Positions 44,862 to 64,000 of a stretch of 64,000 nt of DNA are shown piece by piece; position 1 is the first letter of the stretch; every line of letters begins with the position of its first letter. This stretch comes from Corbicula japonica (Eukaryota; Mollusca; Bivalvia; Venerida; Cyrenidae), in the NCBI GenBank assembly GCA_038501625.1, contig JAZAYU010000012.1:9548001-9612000 (forward strand). The letters are read 5' to 3'. Under the pieces are notes generated by a model. That model was not told where the DNA came from. It did not search any database and saw nothing but the letters and a program-made list of their open reading frames with translations. Both the position numbers and the translations under genes were made by a program.

Positions 44862-45215
44862 TCAGGGTTAGTAAACAGTGTAGATCCTGATGAGATGGCT
44901 TATATGCAGCCAGTGTAGAGCATTCACCCTTGTGCCATATGGTCATGATTCAAATGTTCGATTTTAGATACATGACTTCTATTGCTTCAGCAACCAGTGT
45001 AGATCCAGATCTGTGCTATCTGATCAGGATCTAACTGTTCACTTTCTAATATGATTTTAATCGCACAGACAACCAGTATAGATTCAGGTAAGCTTCAGTT
45101 CTTTGCTTTTAGATTATTCGAGAGCAAACAGCAAATTATGTTGTGGCACATGATCTGGGTCTACACTGCATATGTGATGAAACCAGTATAATATTATGTG
45201 AATGAAAGGTTATTA
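44862..45215. repeat. Two or three decayed F1 fragments
   Basis: GTGTAGATCCTGATGAGATG (44878), GTGTAGATCCAGATCTGTGC (44998) and GTATAGATTCAGGTAAGC (45073), with partner arms GATCAGGATC and ATCTGGGTCTACACTG. Confidence 0.5.
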
Positions 45216-45969
45216 TTATTGTTGTTATATCATATTTAAGTGAAATTGTAATACCCAGTAACTTCGTAAAAATCATGACTAAAATTAAAACCTACAAGAC
45301 TTCTTAATGTAGCCTACATGATAATTTGATATGAATGTCAGTGCAGAAATTTGGCAATAAAATGCAGATGTTAATAATATGAAACTAACAAATTGCTCAT
45401 AAATATAGAGCATGAAATTTTGAATAATTGGCTTGAAATAACATTGTCAGAAATTTTGTACTGGCAGATTTATAACAAACTAGCTTCGGAGGGTATTGTT
45501 AAAAGTAGGTATCGGATGCATAAATTTTCCTGCTACTTTTTGTGTTCTGGATGCTTTGCTGAAATGAAATATAACAATTAAAGCACAATAAAGGATAGTA
45601 AATAAGGTGTAACAGACGGTAATTTTCAGTCATCTGTAAAGCATTAACATAATGGTATACTACGGTACATGAACAATGTGGGTGCACAATACTCTGTTGA
45701 AATACCTTATTTATCCTATTTAACACCTTAATGGACTATAAGTGCCAAATTTGAGAACATTTTGTACTTGGGGTACCTTTGCTACAGTAATATGGAAACT
45801 ATCCAGTCTAAAAATATCGGCCAAGTCATCAAGCTTACATATACCTCTATCCTAAGAAAGCATTACAATCAAATTTGTGATTTTTATCATGCACAGCATT
45901 AACTGTCAGCAATGCAGTTATGTCGGTTAAACACAGAAAACTGAAAAAAAGGTATTGGTATGTATAATC

Positions 45970-46200
45970 CCTTTGATACACCTTTATTGCATGGGTGAAC
46001 AGTGTATGTCCAGATCTGCCTGCAGATTACTTGCCTACTGATCAGGATCTACACTGTTTGCTTGAACATTCATTAGGTTATTTCTGACCAAGATGTGACC
46101 AGTGTAGATTAAGATCAGATGACATGGATGTGCTGGCTGATCTGGATCTACAATGGTCACACACCCATTAAAATGTGTATATATGGAGTATGTAAAGAGT
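45970..46200. mobile_element. F1 double-hairpin copy
   Basis: CCCTTTGATACACCTTTATTG opens it. Both hairpins (GTGTATGTCCAGATCTGCC and GTGTAGATTAAGATCAGATG) and linker AACATTCATTAGGTTATTT are present; it ends ATATATGGAGTATGTAAAG. Confidence 0.65.
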
Positions 46201-46649
46201 AAAGTATGATGGATAGAGATGAGAAGGGAAAGAACTACTAATATGTTAATTCCGGATATATTTTTGTCAAAGTTATCTTTTCCTTGTTACATATTGAAAT
46301 GGAGACAGTTTGACTTCTAGGGTTTGTAAGAGTAATGAAGGATGCAATCAAATTAATGTTGTCAGTTCCAATAATGATTGACTTCACGATCCCCTAGATA
46401 GCTTGCCTTTAATTTGACAGGAATCGGAGGTAGAAATCAGTGATAATTAATTCAAGAAATGATTCCTCTTTTTTACTCTGACACAAGCCCACCCAGCTAG
46501 AATGTTGCATATCGAAACTGTAGTAAAAACACACACAAATAATCTCAGATGGTGAGAGAATTTTGTTTTGGAAGGAAGATTGTTGTGTTTTATAATGTGA
46601 TGATGATATGAATGACCTTCTACATCTGATAGAATTTATATTATAAATT

Positions 46650-46785
46650 TTTGTCATATACAGTTGCATTGGCAGAATGTGCAAGTTTAAAATATTGCAA
46701 AAATATGAGTTTGTAGACTTTTGTCATATACAGTAAGTTGCATTGGAAGAAATAAAAAGTTTGAAATATTGCAAAAATGTGAGAT
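46650..46785. repeat. Short direct duplication
   Basis: TTTGTCATATACAG...TTGCATTGG...ATATTGCAAAAAT..GAG occurs at about 46651-46708 and again at 46719-46783, a tandem duplication of about 68 bp. Confidence 0.6.
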
Positions 46786-46839
46786 TGTAGACATTTTAGT
46801 TATTTGCCATTTTTTCGCTTATGCTGGATAAATCCATAA

Positions 46840-47365
46840 CTCCATGGATACGCCTTTTAGTTTGGTCACATGTATGACCAGTGTAGATCCAGATCACCTG
46901 GCACATTTATACTATCTGATTTAGATCTAAACTGTTTGTTTCTTGATCAGAAATGGCTAAATGAATTTAACATTGTATATCTTGATCAGGTGGCATGAAT
47001 ATGCCAGATGATCTGGATGAACATTGAGTCCCCTCATGTGATAAAAGTCATAGGGCCAACTTGATTTGCCAAGATGGCTTACACCGGCATACGCCGATTC
47101 CTTAACGGGCATCGGCAAATCACTTTATTTTTCCGAGATTAAGCCGGGATCACTAACCGGTGCACGCCAAATACACCAGTTACGTTTGAGCGGCGAGCGT
47201 GTAACAACCACAGCCATTGCATTTTACACAATTTTAGTTTAGCCAGAACACTTGATTCATATTTCACACCGGTGCGAGCCGATCGGTGACCGTTTAACGC
47301 CGGTTTGTCAGCCATCTTGGCAAATCAAGTTGGCCTATTTAGATCTATAGAGAAAAGGGTTTACA
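46840..47365. mobile_element. F1 copy split by a 283-bp TA-flanked element
   Basis: Hairpin 1 (GTGTAGATCCAGATCACC), linker CAGAAATGGCTAAATGAAT, hairpin 2 (TTGATCAGGTGGCATGAATATG) and the terminal GATAAAAGTCATA|TTTAGATC, interrupted by the element at 47053-47335. Confidence 0.65.
47053..47335. mobile_element. 283-bp inverted-repeat element nested in F1
   Basis: GGCCAACTTGATTTGCCAAG with ATGGC at left faces GCCATCTTGGCAAATCAAG with TTGGCC at right; TA lies outside both ends. The interior is unusually GC-rich with many CCGG words (ACACCGGCATACGCC, CACCGGTGCGAGCCG). No second copy in the window. Confidence 0.75.
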
Positions 47366-47439
47366 TGTTTGACTTCAAAATCATTTTGACCCATTCAAAT
47401 TCTAGAAGATACATGTACAGTGTAATTATTTCCTTCATG

Positions 47440-47640
47440 TAAATTACTCTAACTCTTCTATTGTGGATTTTGATCGCATGTGTGACATCAATGCCATCTG
47501 ATCTGCATCTACACTAGTTGCCTAATAGTTAGAAACAACCCATTGGATCTTAAATTGATCAGTGTAGATCCTGATCAGATGGCACAATTTCTACACTATT
47601 TGCCTTCAAGCATGAAAAACAGCCATCCTATAGGGTTAAA
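47440..47640. repeat. F1 decayed copy
   Basis: Shortened hairpin 1 (GCCATCTGATCTGCATCTAC), linker TTAGAAACAACCCATTGGATC, hairpin 2 start GTGTAGATCCTGATCAGATG, ending ATCCTATAGGGTTAA. Confidence 0.55.
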
Positions 47641-48830
47641 ATGCTAAAAGCATGTTAATCTCAGATCATTTTGTTTTAAAATTGCTGGTGTCTTGCATGT
47701 GACACCACCTTACAAAAACAACACCATTTTAATGTTTTCAACTTAAATTGCTGTTGTGGCTCTGTCATATGTAATTCACTTCAGAATTTCAAGTGAGTTC
47801 AATCTGAATTCATTAGTGAAACTTGTGAATTTCTCAACAACCAATCACATGTTGGTTGTTAGGTGCCAAAGCATTAGACTTTCTGTCTCCGAGAGTGTTT
47901 AATGGAGCTTTACACTGTAAGCAGCGAAATTTTTTTTTTACTAATTTAATGATTTTGCTTGTTCAATTGTTCCGGGTAAAGAATTGAAGGCTGAAATTGT
48001 TGGCTTAATGCAATAATGGTATATCTCCTTCAAGATTTAATAGTACTTAAACTGTTATTGCACTAAGATGAAATAATGTTTTCTTGAACTTATCTTCATG
48101 CAGTAGACTTCTATAGGAAGAGAAAACTAAAATTTGTATTTGAAAGTGAGCTACATGACTTTACAATCCAGATTGGCAAAAATAAACATGACTTGTAGAA
48201 TAATAAGTAAATGTTTACAGATTTACGAGTTTGCATGAAAATATATTTTTTAGCATTTTTTATTTGTGCATAAAAATATTGATTTGTGTTAAAAAATATT
48301 GTTTTGTGTTAATTTACTAGGTATAGGAAACAAATGCCATCCAAAGCCCATAACTTGCTTGGTCAAGCAAAATATTTAAAAAAAAAACAAAAAACACTGC
48401 CGTTATTGCTGTAAAAACTAGGTCTGTGATCCTGGTATCTCCATATATTTAGATATATTCAATCTATATGTGTTATGAGTTTATATTTTAAAGATTTTTT
48501 CTCTTGATAAAATAGATTTTTAGATAATTTCTAGACAAGAATGGGATCTTTTTGGGAAGGGCATCAGTGTTTATACCTGCGTACAGATGTGTTAATCACC
48601 GAACAGATAAGCCACATACCACCTGGAATGGGCTTTTAGGAGCCTTTCACAGAAAAAAAGAATTACAGTTCTATTTCTTATCATTAGAATGCAACCACTC
48701 TGTTTTCTGACTCTTAAGATTCAAAAAAGTATAAACTTTTAAATTATCAACAGACTTGAAATTATGCTCTTTAAATTTGAGGCAGTTTGCCCAGTGTAAA
48801 CAGGGGTTCAAACTGTTTTGCAAAAATTAA
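47641..48830. other. No feature seen
   Basis: About 1.2 kb of AT-rich DNA upstream of Smad. Small direct repeats of AAAAATATTGATTTGTGTT (about 48260-48310) are present; no coding signal. Confidence 0.4.
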
Positions 48831-48834
48831 CCTT

Positions 48835-48980
48835 TTAACTTCATGGGATAATTGGCTGTTATCACATGGGCAAAGTAAATCCAAATCAGGATCCTCACTG
48901 TTAGCTTTTTAGTCAAAAGGTTATTTTTGATCAATGTAGATCCAGATCAGGTAAAGGAATATACGGAGTAAAAAGTTATT
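48835..48980. repeat. F1 decayed copy
   Basis: TTAACTTCATGGGATAATTG opening, AGTAAATCCAAATCAGGATC, linker TTTTAGTCAAAAGGTTATT, then ATATACGGAGTAAAAAG. Hairpins are mostly deleted. Confidence 0.5.
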
Positions 48981-49114
48981 GGGACCACTAAAGTAGTAAA
49001 CCCTTGTTCAGAAATACTGACAAAATATTGAGAGGATATTTGGAATTTATTTATTCAATGTAGTCAACAATGAAGACATTATGCAAACTACAAGTGATGT
49101 ACAATTAAACCCCT

Positions 49115-49325
49115 TTTACTGTAACTCCATATAAATGCATGTGTGACCAGTGTAAATCAAGATCAGCAGGCACATGTGCACTGTTAGCTTTTTGGTCAGA
49201 AATAACATAATAAATAAAAAAGCGAACAGTGCAGATCCTGATCAAACGGAACGGCACATTGCCAGCTGATCTTGATCTGCACTGTTCGCCCATGCCAAAA
49301 AGGAACTATTAAGAGGAAATGGTTG
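49115..49325. mobile_element. F1 copy next to the Smad first coding exon
   Basis: CCCTTTTACTGTAACTCC opens it. Hairpin 1 is deleted to GTGTAAATCAAGATCAGC..GTGCACTG; the linker is TTTTTGGTCAGAAATAAC; hairpin 2 GTGCAGATCCTGATC is intact. It ends about 30 bp before the acceptor region of the Smad exon. Confidence 0.65.
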
Positions 49326-49362
49326 TTTTGAATATTATTCTTTTTATTTTCAGATTTGGTAG

Positions 49363-58997
<9,635 letters not shown>

Positions 58998-59500
58998 TTC
59001 GTGAAATTCTGTATGTTGTAGACAAGTGTGAAATACAATCAAAACCATACGATATGTCAACAGATATAAGTAAACTTGATCAAAATTTTTGTATATATAG
59101 AGAATTAAAGATTGTCTTTTAACATCTGTACACCAATGTATTGATTTACATGTATGTGAAAGGTCATGTTTTTTTTTCAAAGATATTATTGAATGAAATG
59201 TAAAGAATTAAACATACACTTTGATATTTAAGAATGCATCGACAGACTTAAACACGAAAGGGGAAGATTCTGGATAAGAAACATCTGTTCAAGTTGAGGG
59301 TTGAGGTTTTATTTAAATGTTGGTTGATGAGTAACGGAAACTTCAGGGCAATGCAACAGGATTGCATTGATTCTTGTTGATCCTTTTAGTTCTGTTTACC
59401 CTGAATATGTGCAATGGAATCGCCTATTTGTTGAATGTTGGTAATTCCATTCCTAATTCATAGGGTGTGTTAAGCCGAGTGAGTAGACACTGATATGCAG
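58998..59500 (+). other. Smad 3'UTR and downstream flank
   Basis: Non-coding. ATTAAA-type words at about 59102 and 59206 are possible poly(A) signals; I see no clean AATAAA with a downstream GT-rich element, so the mRNA end is unknown. Confidence 0.4.
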
Positions 59501-59506
59501 ACTTAC

Positions 59507-59707
59507 TTGGGTCTACACATGTGTTTATATGCAATCTGGGTCTACACAGGTCTTTGCATGCAACCCTTGTTCTACACAGTTTTTTGCATGTGACCCTGGG
59601 TTTACACAGGTTTATGTATGCAACCTGGATCTACACAGTTTTTTGCATACTACCTGTGTCTAAACAGGTGTTTGCATGCAACCTGGGTCTACACTGGTTT
59701 TGCATGC
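59507..59707. repeat. 29-32 bp minisatellite
   Basis: About seven units of TGGGTCTACACAGGTNTTTGCATGCAACC, alternating AGGT and AGTT variants. A 125-codon frame crossing it is a repeat artefact. Confidence 0.75.
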
Positions 59708-59939
59708 TTTCAGGTATGGGTCAACAGAAAAGATGTTCACCTCATAAATACATTTTTGATCATTTATCGCTTCATTGTTGTTTTATAAGTATATCATGTG
59801 TAGAGTATTCAGTTATGCTTTGCAGACTTGGAGTGGTCTGGTGCAGGGGGGTAGGGGTCTTCCCAACTTTACATATTAGGGTTTTGTTTTCCTCTTAAGT
59901 AGGGAACTGTTTACAGGCGCCTTCACTTTCATTTAAAAT

Positions 59940-60160
59940 TATGCAGTTTTCCCCGTAAAGGTTACTTCACATGGCTGTTATCTATGGGCAAACATAAGAT
60001 ACTGATCAGCCAGCACCTCCATACCATTTGATCAGGATCTACAGTGTTTGCTTTCTGATTCATAAGGTAATCTGACCAAGAATCGGATGTGCTGGCTGAT
60101 CTGGATCTACTCTGTTTGCACATGTGATTAAACCTGTATAATGGAGGTAATGGTTTAATT
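59940..60160. repeat. F1 decayed copy
   Basis: ACATAAGATACTGATCAGCC / GATCAGGATCTACAGTG, linker CTGATTCATAAGGTAATC, shortened hairpin 2 (GTGCTGGCTGATCTGGATC), end ATGGAGGTAATGGTTTAA. Confidence 0.6.
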
Positions 60161-60196
60161 CAAACACTCGCCAAGAAATATTTTCAAAGCATATAT

Positions 60197-60383
60197 TCTC
60201 GATACAGCTGTATTGTATCCAGGCCTCCATTTATTCTATATAAAGCAGTATCATATCCCGGCCTCCATACTTTCTTGATACAGAGTCTTTTCCCGGCGTC
60301 CATACATTCTAGATATAATAGTATCATTTCCCGACCTCCATAATTCTTGATACAGAAGTATCATATCCCGGCCTCCCTGCCAC
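60197..60383. repeat. About 45-bp tandem repeat
   Basis: Four units of TTCTTGATACAGNAGTATCA then TATCCCGGCCTCCATA, with single-base differences. Confidence 0.7.
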
Positions 60384-60689
60384 CACACTTGGAAAATTGT
60401 TACCGGTATTTTGAATTGACTTAAGGCGACAGCTTTAGGGTTATGAGCCTTGGTTGTAGTATACCTTGGGATGATTGTTGAATTTGCATTAATTTTTTGC
60501 AGACTTATTTTATATTCTCAAATTTTATTGAACAAATAGTTAAATAATGTAGTTTATTTACATTTTGCTTGCTGGTAGTGAAATTTGTTTAAATAATGGC
60601 CACTTTTTGTACTTAAATGTTATAAAAAAAAAGACTTGGAAACTGAAAAGATACTGATTAGGAATTTCATTTGATAAGAAATTGGTGTT

Positions 60690-61085
60690 AACACTCGTCT
60701 CCATGGATACACCTTTTATTGCATGGGTAAAAGGTATAGGTTCAGGGCCCAAGATCATAAAACTTAGTTTTGAGATCAGTCTCAAATCTCAAGGATCTGA
60801 TTGGCTGAAATGGCGACTGGTCGCCATTTCAGCCAATCAGATGCTTGAGATTTGAGACTGATCTCCAGATTTAGTTGTATGATCTTGGGCATAGGTTCAG
60901 ATTAGTTGGTACATCTTTGCTATCTGATATGGAGCTACACTGTTTGCTTCTTGGTCAGAAATAACCCTAATGAATCTTAAAGTAAAACAGTGTAGATCCT
61001 GATCAGATGGCATGAATGTGTCGGCTGATCTGGATCTACACTGTTAGGCCATGTGATAAAATGTGGCAATCGTGCAAGCTTTGCA
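60690..61085. mobile_element. F1 copy split by an F2 palindrome
   Basis: ACTCGTCTCCATGGATACAC opens it; TATAGGTTCAG is interrupted at 60744 and resumes at 60891. Linker CAGAAATAACCCTAATGAATC and hairpin 2 (GTGTAGATCCTGATCAGATG / GATCTGGATCTACACTG) follow. Confidence 0.7.
60745..60890. mobile_element. F2 copy 6 with 10-bp target duplication
   Basis: The palindrome core is 60751-60886 (AAGATCATAAAACTTAG... centre GGCGACTGGTCGCC). ATAGGTTCAG is repeated on both sides (60735-60744 and 60891-60900), placing the termini near GGCCCAAG and CTTGGGC. The arms have diverged from other copies by paired changes (GATCATAA/TATGATC). Confidence 0.8.
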
Positions 61086-61429
61086 ACTTAGGGTGACGGT
61101 ACTCCATTACAAGCCCTAAGAGGTGAATGCAAGACTAGGTCATGCTGACTGCTTCATATTTCTGTGGAGTTATGCTTCCCAAGAACTTGAATATTTATAA
61201 TTTCAGGTGCAAAAAATGGCCGTTAATTTACGATTTTTATGTGATATTCTTTTTGAACAAAGCTGTGTGATTGTTAAATGTGAAGTGCTAACTGATAATG
61301 TGGTGACCTCAGTTATAAATGTTGTGCTGTTCTACTTGTGTTATGCGTATTTAAGGTCTGAACTTTTTTCCAATCAAGGTCTGAACTTTTTTCCAATCGA
61401 TCATTCTTATTAATACTTAAAATTATGAA

Positions 61430-61695
61430 CCCTTTGCTCCATATATATTTTCCACTTTGTGCAAAAAGTCAATAAGTGCTATGCAATGTATTGTAGTTAT
61501 TGAGTTTTTGCACTAAGTGGACGAATTATATATTGTTTTTGTTTCATGTGGTCGCATCATGGTCAGAAATAAACTAATAGATAAAAAGCGAAAAATGTAG
61601 ATCCTGATCAGATGGCACAGATGTGCTGGCAGATCTGGATCTACACTGTTAGCTCATGTGATAAAGGCGTATTTATGGAGTAAAAGGGTTAATAT
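61430..61695. mobile_element. F1 copy
   Basis: ACCCTTTGCTCCATATATAT opens it; hairpin 1 is replaced by unrelated AT-rich DNA (61455-61545); linker CAGAAATAAACTAATAGAT; hairpin 2 GATCAGATGGCACAGATGTG; end GGAGTAAAAGGGTTAA. Confidence 0.6.
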
Positions 61696-61754
61696 CTGTT
61701 TTGGCTAATGGTGAGATTACCTGTCAGATTTTAAGAGTTGACATTTACTGTTAA

Positions 61755-61930
61755 CCCTTTTTTTTTTTCATGGTATATGGCAGTTAAGGTCCAGATTATG
61801 TGCACATTCATGCCATCTTACCAGAATCTGCTCTGTTTACCTCCTGATCAGAAATAACATATTGAATCTAAGTGACAAGTTAAGATCCTGTTCAGATTTC
61901 AGGATGTGTAGATTGATCTGGATCTACACA
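61755..61930. repeat. F1 decayed copy
   Basis: TTAACCCTTTTTTTTTTTC start, AAGGTCCAGATTATGTGC, linker CAGAAATAACATATTGAATC, hairpin 2 arms AAGATCCTGTTCAGATT / GATCTGGATCTACAC; abuts F2 copy 7. Confidence 0.55.
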
Positions 61931-61936
61931 GTGCCC

Positions 61937-62072
61937 GAGGTTATAAAACTGAGATTGGAAACCAGTCTCAAATCTCAAGCATCTGATTGGCTGAAATGGC
62001 GACTGGTCGCCATTTCAGCCAATCAGATGCTTGAGATTTGAGACTGGTTTCCAAACTCAGGTTTATAACCTT
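61937..62072. mobile_element. F2 136-bp palindrome, copy 7
   Basis: Left arm GAGATTGG, right arm CCAAACTC, centre GGCGACTGGTCGCC: the same arm combination as copy 1. Confidence 0.85.
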
Positions 62073-62223
62073 CAGCTCTGGTCTCATATTGGATAAGTCT
62101 TAGCTGATATAGTAAAATTAAGACCAGTTTCATGCTTGTATGTGAAGTTAGTGATCTCAGGTAAAAAAAGGGTATATGTTATAGATGTGTGTAAGAAAAA
62201 TAACAAAATTATCTTATATTAGC

Positions 62224-62434
62224 CCTTTATTCCTCGGATATACCTTTTAGCAACTAGTGAAGAGCCACATCAGTTTTGTCTGATCAAGTTCTACATTGTT
62301 TGATGATTTATAAGGTTATTTCTGACTAAGGGGTAAACAGTTTAGATGCAGATCAGATGGCTACAGATGTGTTTGCTGATCAGGATCTACAAAAATCACA
62401 GCTGGGATAAAAGTGGTATCAATGGAGTTAAGGG
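62224..62434. mobile_element. F1 copy sharing its right TTAA with the next copy
   Basis: CCCTTTATTCCTCGGATATAC at left, GGAGTTAAGGG at right, then TTAA at 62435-62438 used by the adjacent copy. Hairpins are worn (GTGAAGAGCCACATCAG; TTTAGATGCAGATCAGATGG). Confidence 0.65.
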
Positions 62435-62438
62435 TTAA

Positions 62439-63066
62439 CCCTTTACTTTATATTTATGGGTTTCAATGCATGTTTGACCTGTCTAAATCCAGATCAGCCA
62501 GCACCTACATGCCACCTAATAAGTTTCTTGCATACCAGATTAGGACATCCGGTGTTTTCACCCGTGTAGGAAATTTCATTTCTACACCCCCCATGTAGAA
62601 TGAGTCGCGCGCCTTAAATGACGTCACGACGTCTTAGGCAGTTATGAATGAACGATGGAATGTCTCGTATATCACTCCGCTACTATAAAAAAAAATAGTG
62701 CTAATAAAAGTTTACAGGAAAATACCCAAAATGCTGAAAATAATACGGTATGCAAGAAAAAGTATCATCCACTTATGTTGGGTAAAGATCGCGTGATCCG
62801 GCCCTCGTGAAATATGCACTTAGGCGGAAACTCGGCAGAGCCTCGTTACCGCCCTTGTGCATATTTCACTCGGGCCGGATCAACGATCTTTATCCAACAC
62901 ACGTGAATGATACTTATAATCTGCAATGGTAGCATCTTAGTCAGAAATAATCTAATGAATCTAAAAGTGAACAGTGTAAATCCTGATCAGACGTAATGGA
63001 TGTGCCAGCTGATCAGGATCTACAGTGATCGCCCACAAAATAAAGGTTTATCAAAGGAGTAATAGG
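62439..63066. mobile_element. F1 copy split by the 396-bp two-module element
   Basis: CCCTTTACTTTATATTTATG to GATCAGCCAGC...CCACCTAATA, then the insertion, then GCAATGGTAGC, linker CAGAAATAATCTAATGAATC and hairpin 2 GTGTAAATCCTGATCAGACG, ending GGAGTAATAGG with TTAA at 63067-63070. Confidence 0.7.
62524..62918. mobile_element. Two-module element, copy 2 (inverted)
   Basis: Module 2 first (TTTCTTGCATACC ... GGTATGCAAGAAA, 62524 to about 62759), then the palindromic module with GGGTAAAGATCGCGTGATCC around GCAGAGCCTCGTTACCGCC, ending ACACGTGAATGATACTTATA. The order and 395-bp length match copy 1, so both modules move as one unit. Confidence 0.75.
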
Positions 63067-63689
63067 TTAAGAGAATTGGGCTATTAGTTGATTATGCTAA
63101 GATATGAAACGATGTTGTATTTTGATACAAACAGTTCAATTTTGTGAAGCCATACCATAAATATTTTAATGTAAAGAGAGTACATGAAAATTAAGTTCCA
63201 AAAAATTAAGAACCTACCAAAATGGTTTCTTTATATACAAAATTTTAAGGCCCACAATTATAAAGTACATTCTACATTATTGTTTTTCTTTTCAATTTTC
63301 TATATTGATCAAGTGCTAGAATTATTAAAAATAGTCTGTATGGAAAATGTTACTGATATTCTACCACACACATCAATGTGTCGATGGAACCTCTAGTGCT
63401 TTGTTCTGATAAGGTAGTCTTTTATTGCATAATGAAAAATGTTTGTCAACTTTTATTGTATGTATGAAATCTCCTAAAAGATTGTTTTCGCATTTATATA
63501 GTCTTTAAAACATCATTTTGTATATATATTTTGCACATGTGTATAGCTTTTAGTAAGAAAAATCTTGAAAACGTCTGTCAATTGGACTTGGAAATAAAAT
63601 GCATTCAATTATCTAAGTTCACTAGTTGTTATTGGTTAAGAATATTTTTTTCAAGGAATATTTCATTAAATCATATACAGTATACAAAT

Positions 63690-64000
63690 TTACCCTTAAC
63701 TCCACAGATATGGTTATCCCATGTGTAGATCTGTGCCCAAGGTTATAAAACTGAGCATGGAAACCAGTCTCAAATCTCAAGCATCTGATTGGCTGAAATG
63801 GCGACCAGTCGCCATTTCAGCCAATCAGATGCTTGAGATTTGAGACTGGTTTCCAATCTCAGCTTTATAACCTTCAGTCCAGATTAGCCTGCACATCCTT
63901 GCATTCTGATGAGGATCTATACTATTCCTTTTTTGTCAGAAATAATCTAAAAATGACTGGCTAGATCCTTATCTTCATTGGTCAATTCTGGCACAGAAGC
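63690..64000. repeat. F1 copy split by F2 copy 8, running off the window
   Basis: TTAACTCCACAGATATGG and GTGTAGATC on the left; CCAGATTAGCCTGCACATCC, linker TTTGTCAGAAATAATC and the start of hairpin 2 on the right. Confidence 0.6.
63739..63874. mobile_element. F2 136-bp palindrome, copy 8
   Basis: Left arm GAGCATGG, right arm CCAATCTC, centre GGCGACCAGTCGCC: the mirror arrangement of copies 3 and 5. Inserted inside an F1 hairpin. Confidence 0.85.

Noticed and set aside
59521..59898. 125-codon frame with repeated HxxFLHVTLGLHR-like units
   Set aside because: Translation of the 29-32 bp minisatellite after Smad.

Overview
The window looks like nuclear DNA from a bivalve mollusc, probably a heterodont clam. 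It is AT-rich, its genes are split by many introns, the three proteins I can identify are animal proteins, and the non-coding DNA is crowded with short inverted-repeat transposons and the tandem-array repeats typical of bivalve genomes. I found no bacterial, viral or organellar genes. The species call is inference.

Three protein genes can be assembled exon by exon. (1) VPS36, the ESCRT-II subunit, + strand, 583-9327. It enters the window already inside its GLUE domain, and 11 exons give 320 residues to the stop. (2) GSTCD, a GST-C-like plus Rossmann methyltransferase protein, - strand, 27714 to 11880. Fourteen coding exons give 728 residues, and a 5'UTR exon near 28.7-28.9 kb is likely. It carries a duplicated 90-nt exon, in two versions separated by only 43 nt, that encodes the SAM-ribose-binding segment. 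(3) A BMP-type receptor-regulated Smad (Smad1/5/Mad), + strand, 49366-58997. Five coding exons give 460 residues, ending in SSVS. VPS36 and GSTCD converge tail to tail; GSTCD and Smad are head to head with about 20 kb between their coding starts. The three genes have unrelated roles (endosomal sorting, a putative methyltransferase, BMP signalling), and I see no functional cluster.

The rest is mobile-element DNA. Family F1 is a TTAA-flanked double-hairpin element of about 235 bp with CCCTTTCC ends, present as more than 40 full or decayed copies. Family F2 is an almost perfect 136-bp palindrome with eight copies. There are also TA-flanked CAGTNAAACC elements, CAG...CTG elements with 5-6 bp target duplications (hAT-like), a 396-bp two-module element, several single foldbacks, and three 1.1-1.9 kb elements built of tandem arrays with 120-160 bp periods. 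Several are nested, which gives a relative insertion order. The 28.9-49.3 kb and 59-64 kb regions hold only such repeats and unremarkable AT-rich DNA.

The best candidates for new biology are the GSTCD 90-nt exon pair (probably mutually exclusive splicing that swaps part of the cofactor pocket), the decayed tandem duplications of exon 3' ends in both GSTCD and VPS36, and the density of hairpin-forming elements inside introns.
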